From Sphingobacterium athyrii (GTDB lineage Bacteria > Bacteroidota > Bacteroidia > Sphingobacteriales > Sphingobacteriaceae), in contig NZ_QCXX01000008.1 of the NCBI RefSeq assembly GCF_003071065.1, positions 1 through 64,000 on the forward strand: a stretch of 64,000 nucleotides of DNA, written 5' to 3'. The translations under genes were made by a program, and so were the position numbers. The first letter of the stretch is position 1. Every line of letters starts with the position of its first letter. The notes below the pieces were generated by a model, which searched no databases, was not told the origin of the DNA, and saw only the letters and a program-made list of their open reading frames with translations. Of this stretch, positions 44,348-52,354 are shown one piece after another.

Positions 44348-44867
44348 ATGAAGCACTTCCTAAGCAATCTAAACTATTTAAGCTTTCTACTACTCTTGCC
44401 TATTGGCCTTCACGCCCAAGAAAAGACAAACCTATCAGGCCGGGTCATCAATCAGCAAGGCCAGCCTCTACCCTATGCCACCGTACTCATTCGCAACTCT
44501 ACACAAGGGAGCGTCAGCAATAGCGGTACCACCGATGAAAAAGGCATCTATCAATTCTCAGTAGCTGCCGCTGATAGTGCCTATATTGAGGTCAGTATGC
44601 TCGGTTATGTCAAAAAAAATATCGCTATAGCAGCAAAACAAAGTACGAGGATACAGGATCTTGTGCTAAGTCCCGATCCACATGTATTGACTGAGGTTGT
44701 CGTTCAGGCACGAAAAAATAAAATTACCCGCAAGATCGACTATAGTGGTCAATGTCGAGCAGAATTCGGCCGTTGCAGGACGTTCTTCCATAGCCCTGTT
44801 TTCCACCTTGCCGGGGGTATTTGTCCAGAATGGGCAAATCTCTGTTAACGGTGTTTACGGTACTCGG
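44348..44867 (+). pseudogene. Broken TonB-dependent receptor, N-terminal fragment
   Basis: The first 130 residues show a signal peptide (MKHFLSNLNYLSFLLLLPIG, then LHAQ) and a carboxypeptidase-like domain (LSGRVINQQGQPLPYATVLI). The sequence then shifts by +1 frame near 44736-44745; in the new frame the plug continues as VVNVEQNSAVAGRSSIALF and PGVFVQNGQISVNGVYGTRV, and breaks off at about 44867. The barrel, about 600 residues, is missing. A promoter-like TATATTTGC lies at about 44284. The remainder was lost where the sequence meets a minus-strand ATPase fragment. Confidence 0.75.
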
Positions 44868-45032
44868 GTCCTCCACCAAGGTGGGCTTACCCGAACCATT
44901 CTCCCCAATAATAAAGGTCACTGGGGACCTAAACCGTAATTCATTCAAGTTTAATATTGAAGCAATATTAAACGGATATGCTATTCGATCCTCGATTGAT
45001 TTTGTATTTTTTATGGAGTGAATGTAATACAT
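44868..45032 (-). pseudogene. Truncated AAA-type ATPase, N-terminal fragment
   Basis: From Met 45032 the fragment reads MYYIHSIKNTKSIEDRIAYP, then FNIASILNLNELRF and a Walker A SPVTFIIGENGSGKPTLVE, typical of the start of small AAA ATPases. The usual Ser after Lys in Walker A is Pro here. Everything beyond about 55 residues is lost, because the sequence turns into the broken TonB-receptor gene. It starts 23 nt after the DUF1648 protein stop, so it may once have been cotranscribed with it. Confidence 0.65.
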
Positions 45033-45054
45033 AAAATCTGATAGCAATGAAATA

Positions 45055-45552
45055 CTAAACTTCTCTGAACGCCTTTAAAACGTAATAGATCACCGGAATA
45101 AAAATAAATCCCATTGTCAACGGAAAAAACCATTCGCCCAGCTCATCTGAAGTCCCGGCTGCATTTGGAATGGTCTTGAAGCTGATTACACCCAAAATAA
45201 CAACACTAATAAATTTCAGATACCGCATCATACGACTTGCATTGGCATATTGCCGAAACGCATTTTCTTTCGTTATCTTAACCGGATAGTTGAAAAGATG
45301 TGGAAATCTATTCACGATGGTCATGCCAACAAATAGTATTGTGGCGATAACCGGCAAAGCTAAAATAGTTTCTTTTCCACCAAAATTATCCGCTTTTCCG
45401 GATGTATTATAATGAACGGGAATAGTCTCTGGTAGCTTATCATAGTTGACAGCCATCAGATACCATAATGCAAATAAGGACAAGCAACCCATTAATTCCA
45501 ATATTTTATCCCCTAGTGTCGGTATGAGTTTTATGCGTGGTCTTTTTTCCAT
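45055..45552 (-). CDS. DUF1648 membrane protein
   Basis: From ATG 45552 the protein has 165 aa; the open frame continues upstream only through a TTG. It has four membrane helices (about residues 17-35, 58-76, 105-122 and 140-160). The motif YDKLPETIPVHYNTSGKADNFGGKETI is the DUF1648 mark found in SdpI-like proteins, some of which are immunity or sensor proteins for killing peptides. Its position next to a RiPP cluster makes an immunity role worth testing, but it is not supported directly. Confidence 0.65.
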   Translation of the reverse strand: MEKRPRIKLIPTLGDKILELMGCLSLFALWYLMAVNYDKLPETIPVHYNTSGKADNFGGKETILALPVIATILFVGMTIVNRFPHLFNYPVKITKENAFRQYANASRMMRYLKFISVVILGVISFKTIPNAAGTSDELGEWFFPLTMGFIFIPVIYYVLKAFREV

Positions 45553-45754
45553 TTTGAAGTTGATTACGCCTACATTGATTTGGTTTAATAAGATCGAATT
45601 CAACTCGATTTTATACTTACTAAGTTAAGAAACATACGATAACAATACAATGGAACAAGCTGGGTGCTAACTTATCCGATATCGCAGTGATATCGAACTA
45701 ATACCTTGTTAACTATTGCGCCCGCATTAGCTTTATAAAAATCGGCGTCGGGCA

Positions 45755-45785
45755 TAAAAAAAGTGAAGCGGTTGCCCGCTTCACT
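45755..45785 (-). terminator. argC terminator
   Basis: On the minus strand AGTGAAGCGG (45785-45776) pairs with CCGCTTCACT (45771-45762) around a 4-nt loop and ends in seven Ts. It lies about 110 nt after the argC stop and closes the arginine operon. The rest of the 45.6-45.9 kb gap shows nothing else. Confidence 0.75.
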
Positions 45786-45892
45786 CTTCCACACAGCGTT
45801 AATAACTATGTTGATAACTGTATTTTATCAGGATTTTGCTATTTCGATTATTCACAGTCTGTTAATTCAGCTGTTGAATAAGCTCTAAACAA

Positions 45893-46906
45893 TTAAAAAC
45901 CAACACTTTTCAAATTTAATCCCATACGCTCATTCAATCCGAACATGAGGTTCATATTCTGTATGGCTTGACCAGATGCTCCTTTCAACAAATTATCAGT
46001 CGCATTTAAGATTAGCAACTTATTCCCATGTTTCTCCAAGTGGATAATACTTTTATTGGTATTTACCACTTGTTTGAGGTCAATATTGCTCCGGCTAACG
46101 TGCGTAAATGGATGTGTGGCATAATAGCCTTCGTACAATTCGTAAGCTTGCTCCTCCGTCAAATCGGAATCAACATAAATCGCTGAGAAAATTCCCCGAG
46201 TAAAGTCACCACGCTGTGGTACGAAATTTATTCTTTCTGCCGCACGTGCTAATAATGAATCATCAGACGCTGGCAAAAATCCATTTTGCAATTGATCCAA
46301 TGACTCCGAAATTTCCTGTAGGTGTTGATGCTCGAAAGACTTGTATGCAGAAAGATTGTTGTTACGCCAAGAGAAATGTGTGGTCGCCCCAGGCTTCTGT
46401 CCGGCACCGGTAGACCCCGTTGTCGCATTAACGTGAATCTGATCTGGCAACAAGCCCTTACTTGCCAACGGCAATAATGCCAATTGAATGTTTGTTGCAA
46501 AGCAACCCGGATTAGCAATATACTGCGCAGATTTGATCGCTTCCTTGTTTAGCTCCGGAAGTCCATAAACAAATTGCTGTCCTTGATAAGCGGTATTTGC
46601 GCGAAGGCGATAATCTTGCGAAAGATCAATAATCTTTACAGATGCCGCAACTGGATTCGTATCCAAAAATTTGCGTGCATCGCCATGCCCAACACATAAG
46701 AACAATACATCAATATCGGAATGAAAATCAGAAGAGAAAGTCAGCTCAGTATCTCCAAATAAATCATTGTGTACTTCATATAATTTGTTTCCAGCGTTGG
46801 AAGCACTATTGGCGAATATAATCTCCACCTCAGGATGGTAGATCAAAACGCGCAATAATTCGCCACCTGTATACCCTGCTGAACCAACGATTCCTACTTT
46901 TATCAT
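45893..46906 (-). CDS. argC: N-acyl-gamma-glutamyl-phosphate reductase
   Basis: An NADP enzyme that reduces N-acetyl- (or, in some Bacteroidota, N-succinyl-) glutamyl phosphate to the semialdehyde. The 337-aa protein has the N-terminal Rossmann GSAGYTGGELLRVL, the catalytic Cys in IANPGCFATNIQLA, and the active-site His in VPQRGDFTRGIF region plus FTHV. It is the third gene of the operon GNAT, argG, argC. Other arginine genes (argB, argD, transcarbamylase) are not in the window. Confidence 0.93.
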   Translation of the reverse strand: MIKVGIVGSAGYTGGELLRVLIYHPEVEIIFANSASNAGNKLYEVHNDLFGDTELTFSSDFHSDIDVLFLCVGHGDARKFLDTNPVAASVKIIDLSQDYRLRANTAYQGQQFVYGLPELNKEAIKSAQYIANPGCFATNIQLALLPLASKGLLPDQIHVNATTGSTGAGQKPGATTHFSWRNNNLSAYKSFEHQHLQEISESLDQLQNGFLPASDDSLLARAAERINFVPQRGDFTRGIFSAIYVDSDLTEEQAYELYEGYYATHPFTHVSRSNIDLKQVVNTNKSIIHLEKHGNKLLILNATDNLLKGASGQAIQNMNLMFGLNERMGLNLKSVGF

Positions 46907-46992
46907 TTTTTAGTATTTAGATGTGAGATATGAGCCTTTGGCGGTTCAGGTCAAAGACTTACCAACTATCTCCCTTTTTTAATTTTGACTTT

Positions 46993-48177
46993 TTACTTAT
47001 TGTTTACTTTATGCCAGATTATAGTTTGATTTCCAAAAATTTTGGAGAAGCCTTTCACATCATCACCAGTATAACCTTTATTCATCTCCCCGTAACTACC
47101 GAATTTATTGGACATTAAATCATGCTCCGACTCAATACCAATCACAACAAAACGATAAGGGTGCAATTCAACGATCACACGGCCCGTTACAGTGTCCTGT
47201 GAAGACTGTAAGAATGCTTCAATATCGCGCATGACAGGATCGTGCATTTGTCCTTCGTGCATATAATTTCCGTAGAAAGCAGCGATTTGATCTTTCCAGG
47301 ATAATTGCCATTTGGTCAAAGTATGTTTTTCCAGAGTGTGATGTGCCTTAATCAAAATGACTGAAGCGGCTGCTTCAAAGCCTACACGACCTTTGATACC
47401 GATAATTGTATCACCTACGTGAATATCGCGACCGATGCCATAAGGTTGAGCAATCGCCTGCAATTCCTGAATGACTTTAACAGATGACATGTTCTCACCA
47501 TTTAAAGCAACTGGCTCGCCCTTTTCAAAATCTATTGTGATTTGTTGGGGTTCTGAAGATGTCACTGGCGTGGGCCAAGCTGATTCGGGTAGATATTGGT
47601 TGGATGTCAATGTTTCCGCCCCACCTACAGACGTACCCCAAAGGCCTTTATTGATCGAATATTTAGCTTTTTCGGCAGAATATTCAACACCATGTTTATT
47701 CAAGTATTCTATTTCCGCTTCGCGGGATAACTGCAGATCACGGATAGGTGTGATAATTTCAACCCCTGGGATCAAGGTCTGGAAAATCATGTCAAAACGT
47801 ACCTGATCATTTCCGGCCCCTGTAGAGCCATGTGCAACACATTCAGCACCGATTTTCTTTGCATAGTTTGCAATGGCAGTCGCCTGACATACGCGTTCAG
47901 CGGACACTGACAGCGGGTAAGTCGCATTTTTCAGCACATTACCAAAGATCAAGTATTTAATAGTTTCGCGGTAATAGTCTGCTGTTTCGTCAATCGCCGT
48001 ATGTGATTTTACGCCTAATGCATATGCACGCGCTTCAATCGTCTTCAATTCTTCATCCGAAAAACCACCTGTATTTACGACTACGGAATGAACCTCCAAA
48101 CCTAAATCTTGCGTAAGATAAATACAACAAAACGAAGTATCTAATCCTCCGCTAAATGCTAAAACTACTTTTTTCAT
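46993..48177 (-). CDS. argG: Argininosuccinate synthase
   Basis: Joins citrulline and aspartate with ATP to argininosuccinate. The 394-aa protein begins with the ATP PP-loop VVLAFSGGLDTSFC and has VAHGSTGAGNDQVRF and the citrulline-binding NKGLWGTSVGGAE region, all typical of ArgG. Its partner ArgH is encoded about 33 kb away. It lies 185 nt downstream of the GNAT gene, with a hairpin between them, and 87 nt upstream of argC. Confidence 0.95.
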   Translation of the reverse strand: MKKVVLAFSGGLDTSFCCIYLTQDLGLEVHSVVVNTGGFSDEELKTIEARAYALGVKSHTAIDETADYYRETIKYLIFGNVLKNATYPLSVSAERVCQATAIANYAKKIGAECVAHGSTGAGNDQVRFDMIFQTLIPGVEIITPIRDLQLSREAEIEYLNKHGVEYSAEKAKYSINKGLWGTSVGGAETLTSNQYLPESAWPTPVTSSEPQQITIDFEKGEPVALNGENMSSVKVIQELQAIAQPYGIGRDIHVGDTIIGIKGRVGFEAAASVILIKAHHTLEKHTLTKWQLSWKDQIAAFYGNYMHEGQMHDPVMRDIEAFLQSSQDTVTGRVIVELHPYRFVVIGIESEHDLMSNKFGSYGEMNKGYTGDDVKGFSKIFGNQTIIWHKVNNK

Positions 48178-48320
48178 TGAGATAAATTGTTTTTTATTGC
48201 AGTGAAACTATTATCAACCAATCCGGTTCTATTTGAGCCTTAGGCTAACCGTCTCATCGCTGTTCATTATTTATTTTCAATGGCTGCTACGCCAGTTGAC
48301 ATGCTATGTATGATTTTTGC

Positions 48321-48350
48321 GGAGAAAGATGGGTGACACCCGGTTTCTCC
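48321..48350 (-). other. Hairpin between GNAT and argG
   Basis: GGAGAAA (48321-48327) pairs with TTTCTCC (48344-48350) and, inside, GGGT with ACCC. It starts 12 nt after the GNAT stop on the transcribed strand. No U-run follows, so it is more likely an mRNA-processing or stability element than a terminator. Confidence 0.4.
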
Positions 48351-48361
48351 TGTTAAAGTTA

Positions 48362-49078
48362 TTAAAATCCTTTTGCAACTTTATTATGCTTTGGGAAATT
48401 GACCGCAATGAATTTATTGGCCGATTTCCAGAACTTTGCCTGAATACGTTTTAACAAGGATTGTTTTTGTGTGATTCGCTCCAAACGCTCCTTTGCTTCA
48501 TGTTTACGCTGGATCTTTTCTTTCAGCTCACGTTCTTTTTCCTCCGGATCCCAGAGCATGGCCGTACACATACAATTCTTACGGTCTTTGCTCATTAAAA
48601 TTTCATAATTCACACAACTCTGACAGCCTTTCCAAAATTCATCATCGTTCGTCAATTCTGAATAAGGTACGGGTTCGTATCCAAGTTCTGAATTAATTTT
48701 CATGACGGCAAAACCTGTGGTCAAACCAAATATCTTTGCTTTGGGATATTTTTCACGAGACAGATCAAATACCCTTTTCTTAATGGCTTTTGCCAAACCT
48801 ACCTTTCGAAATTCGGGATTGACTATAAGTCCAGAATTTGCAACGTAATCGCCATGGCCCCAAGTTTCAATATAACAGAAGCCTGCCCATCGACCGTCTC
48901 TATGTAAAGCAATCACTGCTTTACCTTCATTCATTTTGTTGGCAACATACTCTGGTTTACGACGTGCAATACCAGTACCACGAGCCTTTGCAGACTCGAA
49001 CATTTCGTTGCAAATAACCTCTGCATAATGTGCATGCTCAGGTTTAGCCGGAATAATTAAAAAATCTGATATAGTCAT
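48362..49078 (-). CDS. GNAT acyltransferase of the arginine operon
   Basis: A 238-aa protein with an N-terminal GNAT fold (about 8-165): the acyl-CoA site is in VNPEFRKVGLAKAIKKRVFDL and ATLGFAV-like GLTTGFAVMKINSELGYEP. The remaining 70 residues are a basic, probably coiled helix (REKEREL... KIQRKHEAKERLERITQ) with a Cys pair in NCMCTAM. As first gene of the arginine operon it is a good candidate for N-acylglutamate synthase (acetyl- or succinyl-), as this gene order recurs in Bacteroidota. The exact substrate is inferred only. Confidence 0.7.
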   Translation of the reverse strand: MTISDFLIIPAKPEHAHYAEVICNEMFESAKARGTGIARRKPEYVANKMNEGKAVIALHRDGRWAGFCYIETWGHGDYVANSGLIVNPEFRKVGLAKAIKKRVFDLSREKYPKAKIFGLTTGFAVMKINSELGYEPVPYSELTNDDEFWKGCQSCVNYEILMSKDRKNCMCTAMLWDPEEKERELKEKIQRKHEAKERLERITQKQSLLKRIQAKFWKSANKFIAVNFPKHNKVAKGF

Positions 49079-49190
49079 TGACTTACGACCCTAATAATAA
49101 AACAACAACTACTGTCGTGTTTTGTTACTGAATAAATTAAAATAATGGATTCAAAACCATCGGACAATCATGGCCTTGTTTGGAAGATTC

Positions 49191-49217
49191 ACTACCTCAA
49201 ATCAAGCCCGAGGTAGT
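49191..49217 (-). promoter_or_regulatory. Hairpin overlapping the arginine leader stop codon
   Basis: On the minus strand ACTACCTC (49217-49210) pairs with GAGGTAGT (49198-49191) around an 11-nt loop that holds the leader stop codon. The 5' arm lies inside the codons CTA-CCT-CGG, six nucleotides after two tandem CGA arginine codons. A ribosome stalled on those codons would cover the arm and stop the hairpin forming. This is the geometry of ribosome-mediated attenuation. Confidence 0.55.
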
Positions 49218-49336
49218 ATGGGTCGTCGGAAGCGTAAAACAGGTATTTCTACGAAAATGAAAGCACAAAACACCTTCCTCATAAACTTCTCAAAAGTTTG
49301 AGTATAAGAATAGTCGTTCTTTTTGCTCTGTTTCAT
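49202..49336 (-). CDS. Arginine leader peptide (44 aa), probable attenuator
   Basis: The ORF begins ATG AAA CAG AGC, 32 nt after the promoter, and reads MKQSKKNDYSYTQTFEKF, then MRKVFCAFIFVEIPV, then LRFRRPILPRA. The last nine coding residues before the final Ala hold four arginines (codons CGC, CGA, CGA, CGG), far above the background, and the stop codon lies in a hairpin loop. It precedes the arginine operon by 123 nt. I have no database match, and a 44-aa leader is longer than the classical enteric type. Expression as a stable protein is not expected. Confidence 0.6.
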   Translation of the reverse strand: MKQSKKNDYSYTQTFEKFMRKVFCAFIFVEIPVLRFRRPILPRA

Positions 49337-49367
49337 TTTATTTCTCTGTCAATTTGTTTCTGACGTT

Positions 49368-49402
49368 GCAAATGTATAAAAATATTTTTTTCTTTTCCAC
49401 AA
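49368..49402 (-). promoter_or_regulatory. Promoter of the arginine operon
   Basis: TTG (49402-49400), a 23-bp spacer and TACATTTG (49376-49369) match the Bacteroidota consensus. The transcript then has a leader of about 280 nt before the GNAT gene, which contains the leader ORF and hairpin. The rest of the 49337-49652 gap has AT-rich sequence and a plus-strand TACTTTTG box at 49620-49627 for the next gene. Confidence 0.6.
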
Positions 49403-49652
49403 TATTATCATGGATTTTTTGCAAAAATCAAAAAATTACAATCAGGCATCAAAATAGGCCTGTACCCTTCATTTTCAAGTAATTAATTATTGACAACCCC
49501 AGTCTACCCCTTAGCTTCAGACGATATTAATTTGACAATAAAATCGATAAAGGTTTAAGGCTTTATCAATTGATAAGGGGAGTTTTTTCCACGGGTTCGT
49601 TATTTTTGGACAAAAACGATACTTTTGTATACATCATTTAGAGGAAAATAGC

Positions 49653-49916
49653 ATGTCACCGAGTTTAATTTTCTATATTATTTTTGCTGTACCTTATATC
49701 GTCTTTATGTATTGGCTTGTCAAACAGGACAAACGTAAATATGCCTGGGGACTCGCAATCATTACTGTGGTTGCTATACTTGCCATCTATGTGTCGCAAA
49801 AAGCGAGCAAAGTTGCGATGGACAACTATCAACAACATCAGATCGATTCCAGAGAAATCGAACGTGAAGAACGTTTACAAAAACAGCAGGACAGCATCAA
49901 TCATGCTCAACAATAA
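49653..49916 (+). CDS. Small membrane protein, hypothetical
   Basis: An 87-aa protein with two membrane helices (about residues 4-22 and 32-50) and a charged C-terminal helix of coiled-coil type (residues 56-87). No known family. A -7 box (TACTTTTG, 49620-49627) lies 26 nt upstream and a terminator follows, so this is a separate transcript. Confidence 0.6.
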   Translation: MSPSLIFYIIFAVPYIVFMYWLVKQDKRKYAWGLAIITVVAILAIYVSQKASKVAMDNYQQHQIDSREIEREERLQKQQDSINHAQQ

Positions 49917-49939
49917 AAAAGCGGCAATGCTGCTTTTTT
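49915..49939. terminator. Bidirectional terminator
   Basis: AAAAAAGCGGC pairs with GCTGCTTTTTT around AAT, with A- and T-runs on the two sides, so it can end both the small membrane protein transcript and the convergent peptidase transcript. Confidence 0.75.
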
Positions 49940-49961
49940 ATTGTTGTCATACTCTATCAGT

Positions 49962-52052
49962 TTAGTGGTCGATCCCTTCCAGTTTAAACAAAAAAGCATA
50001 TTCTAGCGCGATCTCCTTCAAATAGTCAAATCTTCCCGAAGCGCCACCATGTCCATAATCCATATCTGTCTTCAAGAACAAAACAGACTTACCCGTTTTG
50101 ACAGTACGTAATTTTGCCACCCATTTGGCGGGCTCAAAATATTGAACTTGGCTATCATGTAGTCCAGTGGTAACCAACATATTTGGATATTCTTTCGGTT
50201 CAATATTCTCATAGGGCGAATAACTTTTCATATAAAAATAAGCATCCGACTCATTGGGATTGCCCCATTCATCATATTCATTCGTCGTTAATGGTATTGT
50301 CTCATCCAACATGGTATTCACAACATCCACAAAAGGGACTTGAGCTATGATACCATGATATTGCGCTGCAGCAATATTCGCAACAACACCCATCAATAAT
50401 CCACCTGCGCTTCCTCCTTGTGCATAAAGGTGGTTTGGAGAAGTGTAGCCCTGTTCAATAAGATGCCTTCCACAATCCACAAAATCATTAAAAGTATTCA
50501 TTTTACGCATCATTTTCCCATCCTCATACCACTGACGTCCCATTTCTTCGCCACCACGGATATGTGCCAGTGCATAAATAAATCCACGGTCCAATAAACT
50601 CAAGCGATTGCTGGAAAAACTAGGATCCATCGATGCACCATAGGAACCATAGGCATACTGTAATAACGGCGCTGTGCCATCTAATTTGGTCCCTTCCTTA
50701 TAAACGAGAGAAATAGGCACTTTTACACCATCCCTTGCGGGAGCATAGATACGCTCAGTCTTATAAGCTGCCCGGTCATAGCCGCCCAGAACTTCCTGCT
50801 GCTTTAGCAATACTTTGCTCCGATCCCGCATGTTATATTCGTAGACGGAACTTGGCGTCACCAAAGAGGTATATCCATAACGCAGACTTTCCGTATTGTA
50901 TTCGACATTTATCCCCGGATATACCGTATAGGCCACCTCTCCAAAATCCAAATAATGCTGTTCCAGACTGCTCAAATTATAGATCGCCAACTGGGTCAAT
51001 CCATCTTTTCGTTCGGCTATTGCCAAAAAAGACTTAAACTCTTCAATGTCACTCACCAGCACATCTGGACGATGTGCCAAGAAAGTAGTCCAATGTTCGC
51101 GCCCCGTTTTGTTTAACGGACATTGCATCACCCGGAAGTTAATAGCGTCATCATTGGTCAGTATCAAAAAACGATCTTCCAAAGGGACTATGGTATAAAG
51201 CACATCCTTCCGGCGTGGTTGAAAGACCTTAAAATCATTATTGGGAAGATCGGCATCCAACAACCATATCTCGGAGGATAGGGTACTTTCGGAACTGATG
51301 ATAATGTATTTACAATTTTTCGATTTACCGACCGCGATGTAATTTGTATTATCTCTTTCTTCATAAACACATACATCTGCTGAAACGTCCGTGCCCAGTG
51401 AATGCCGCATAATTTTTTCACTCAGTAGTGTTACTGGATTCTTCGCTGTATAAAACAGTATCTGGTTATCATTCCCCCAGATTGCAGTACCTTCCGTATT
51501 AGCAATCCGATCAGGGTAAATCTCACCTGTCTCCAGATTCTTAATGTATATGGTATATTCCCTTCTGGAAACTGTATCCACACTAAAAGCCAGCAAACGA
51601 TTGTCCGGACTAATTGAAAACCCCTTAGCAGTATAATAGGCATATCCTTCCGCTAGGTTGTCAATATCCAATAATAATTCTTCGTCGGCATCCAAACGAC
51701 CTTTCTTACGGCAAAACTTAAAATATTGATTCCCCTCCTCAGTTCTGCTGTAATAATAATAACCGTTCTTAAAGTAAGGTACGGTCTCATCCTTTTCCTT
51801 GATCCGGGATTTCATTTCCAGAAATAAGTCTTCCTGAAAAGATTCCGTATCTTTTAGCATTGCAGTGGTATAGGCGTTTTCTTCGTTCAGATAATTGATC
51901 ACTGCCTCCGATCTGGGCCCCTTTTTAAAATAGTCAATCATCCAGTAATAGTTATCCACGACGGTATCACCATGGATCTGTCTTTTATATGGATGTGTTG
52001 CAGCTATCGGCGCTGAAACTTCCGGCCATTGTACATTATTGTTATGTTGCAT
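49962..52052 (-). CDS. S9 family prolyl oligopeptidase (oligopeptidase B-like)
   Basis: From ATG 52052 the enzyme has 696 aa; the frame extends upstream to a TTG, but MQHNNNVQWPEVSAPIA is the better start. It has an N-terminal beta-propeller (about 70-400) and a hydrolase domain with the nucleophile Ser in AQGGSAGGLLMG, PFVDVVNTM and the catalytic His in DYGHGGASGRF. The motif order fits oligopeptidase B or prolyl oligopeptidase, which cut short peptides after basic residues or proline. No signal peptide is visible. Confidence 0.9.
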   Translation of the reverse strand: MQHNNNVQWPEVSAPIAATHPYKRQIHGDTVVDNYYWMIDYFKKGPRSEAVINYLNEENAYTTAMLKDTESFQEDLFLEMKSRIKEKDETVPYFKNGYYYYSRTEEGNQYFKFCRKKGRLDADEELLLDIDNLAEGYAYYTAKGFSISPDNRLLAFSVDTVSRREYTIYIKNLETGEIYPDRIANTEGTAIWGNDNQILFYTAKNPVTLLSEKIMRHSLGTDVSADVCVYEERDNTNYIAVGKSKNCKYIIISSESTLSSEIWLLDADLPNNDFKVFQPRRKDVLYTIVPLEDRFLILTNDDAINFRVMQCPLNKTGREHWTTFLAHRPDVLVSDIEEFKSFLAIAERKDGLTQLAIYNLSSLEQHYLDFGEVAYTVYPGINVEYNTESLRYGYTSLVTPSSVYEYNMRDRSKVLLKQQEVLGGYDRAAYKTERIYAPARDGVKVPISLVYKEGTKLDGTAPLLQYAYGSYGASMDPSFSSNRLSLLDRGFIYALAHIRGGEEMGRQWYEDGKMMRKMNTFNDFVDCGRHLIEQGYTSPNHLYAQGGSAGGLLMGVVANIAAAQYHGIIAQVPFVDVVNTMLDETIPLTTNEYDEWGNPNESDAYFYMKSYSPYENIEPKEYPNMLVTTGLHDSQVQYFEPAKWVAKLRTVKTGKSVLFLKTDMDYGHGGASGRFDYLKEIALEYAFLFKLEGIDH

Positions 52053-52354
52053 ATACGCTATAAATTCGCTAAATATCGTCTTTCTAATTAAAAAAAACCG
52101 CTTATTATATTTTCGTTCCTCATAATCGCACGATCTCCCAAAGGGACTCAATTTAACGCATTTATTTAAACATATCAAAACGATATTTTAAATACGGCCG
52201 ACTGGTTTTAGGCCGTCCTATGATTTTTCATATCTCGCAATACACATCCTTTCGGTCTATCCCGTTAAGGGCACGAAAAGTCACTTTTAATAAAAATTAA
52301 CAATTCATCAGAGGCATAAATACTATCTTTGCTACAATGCTAGGAGAAAATTGC

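Noticed and set aside
44697..44939. 80-aa ORF on plus at the scar
   Set aside because: It is the frameshifted continuation of the TonB receptor and then runs antisense through the ATPase fragment; not a gene of its own.
49170..49301. 43-aa basic ORF on plus opposite the arginine leader
   Set aside because: It lies antisense to the leader ORF, has no promoter upstream, and its Arg/Lys richness is a by-product of the complementary sequence. The minus-strand ORF has promoter, spacing and context.
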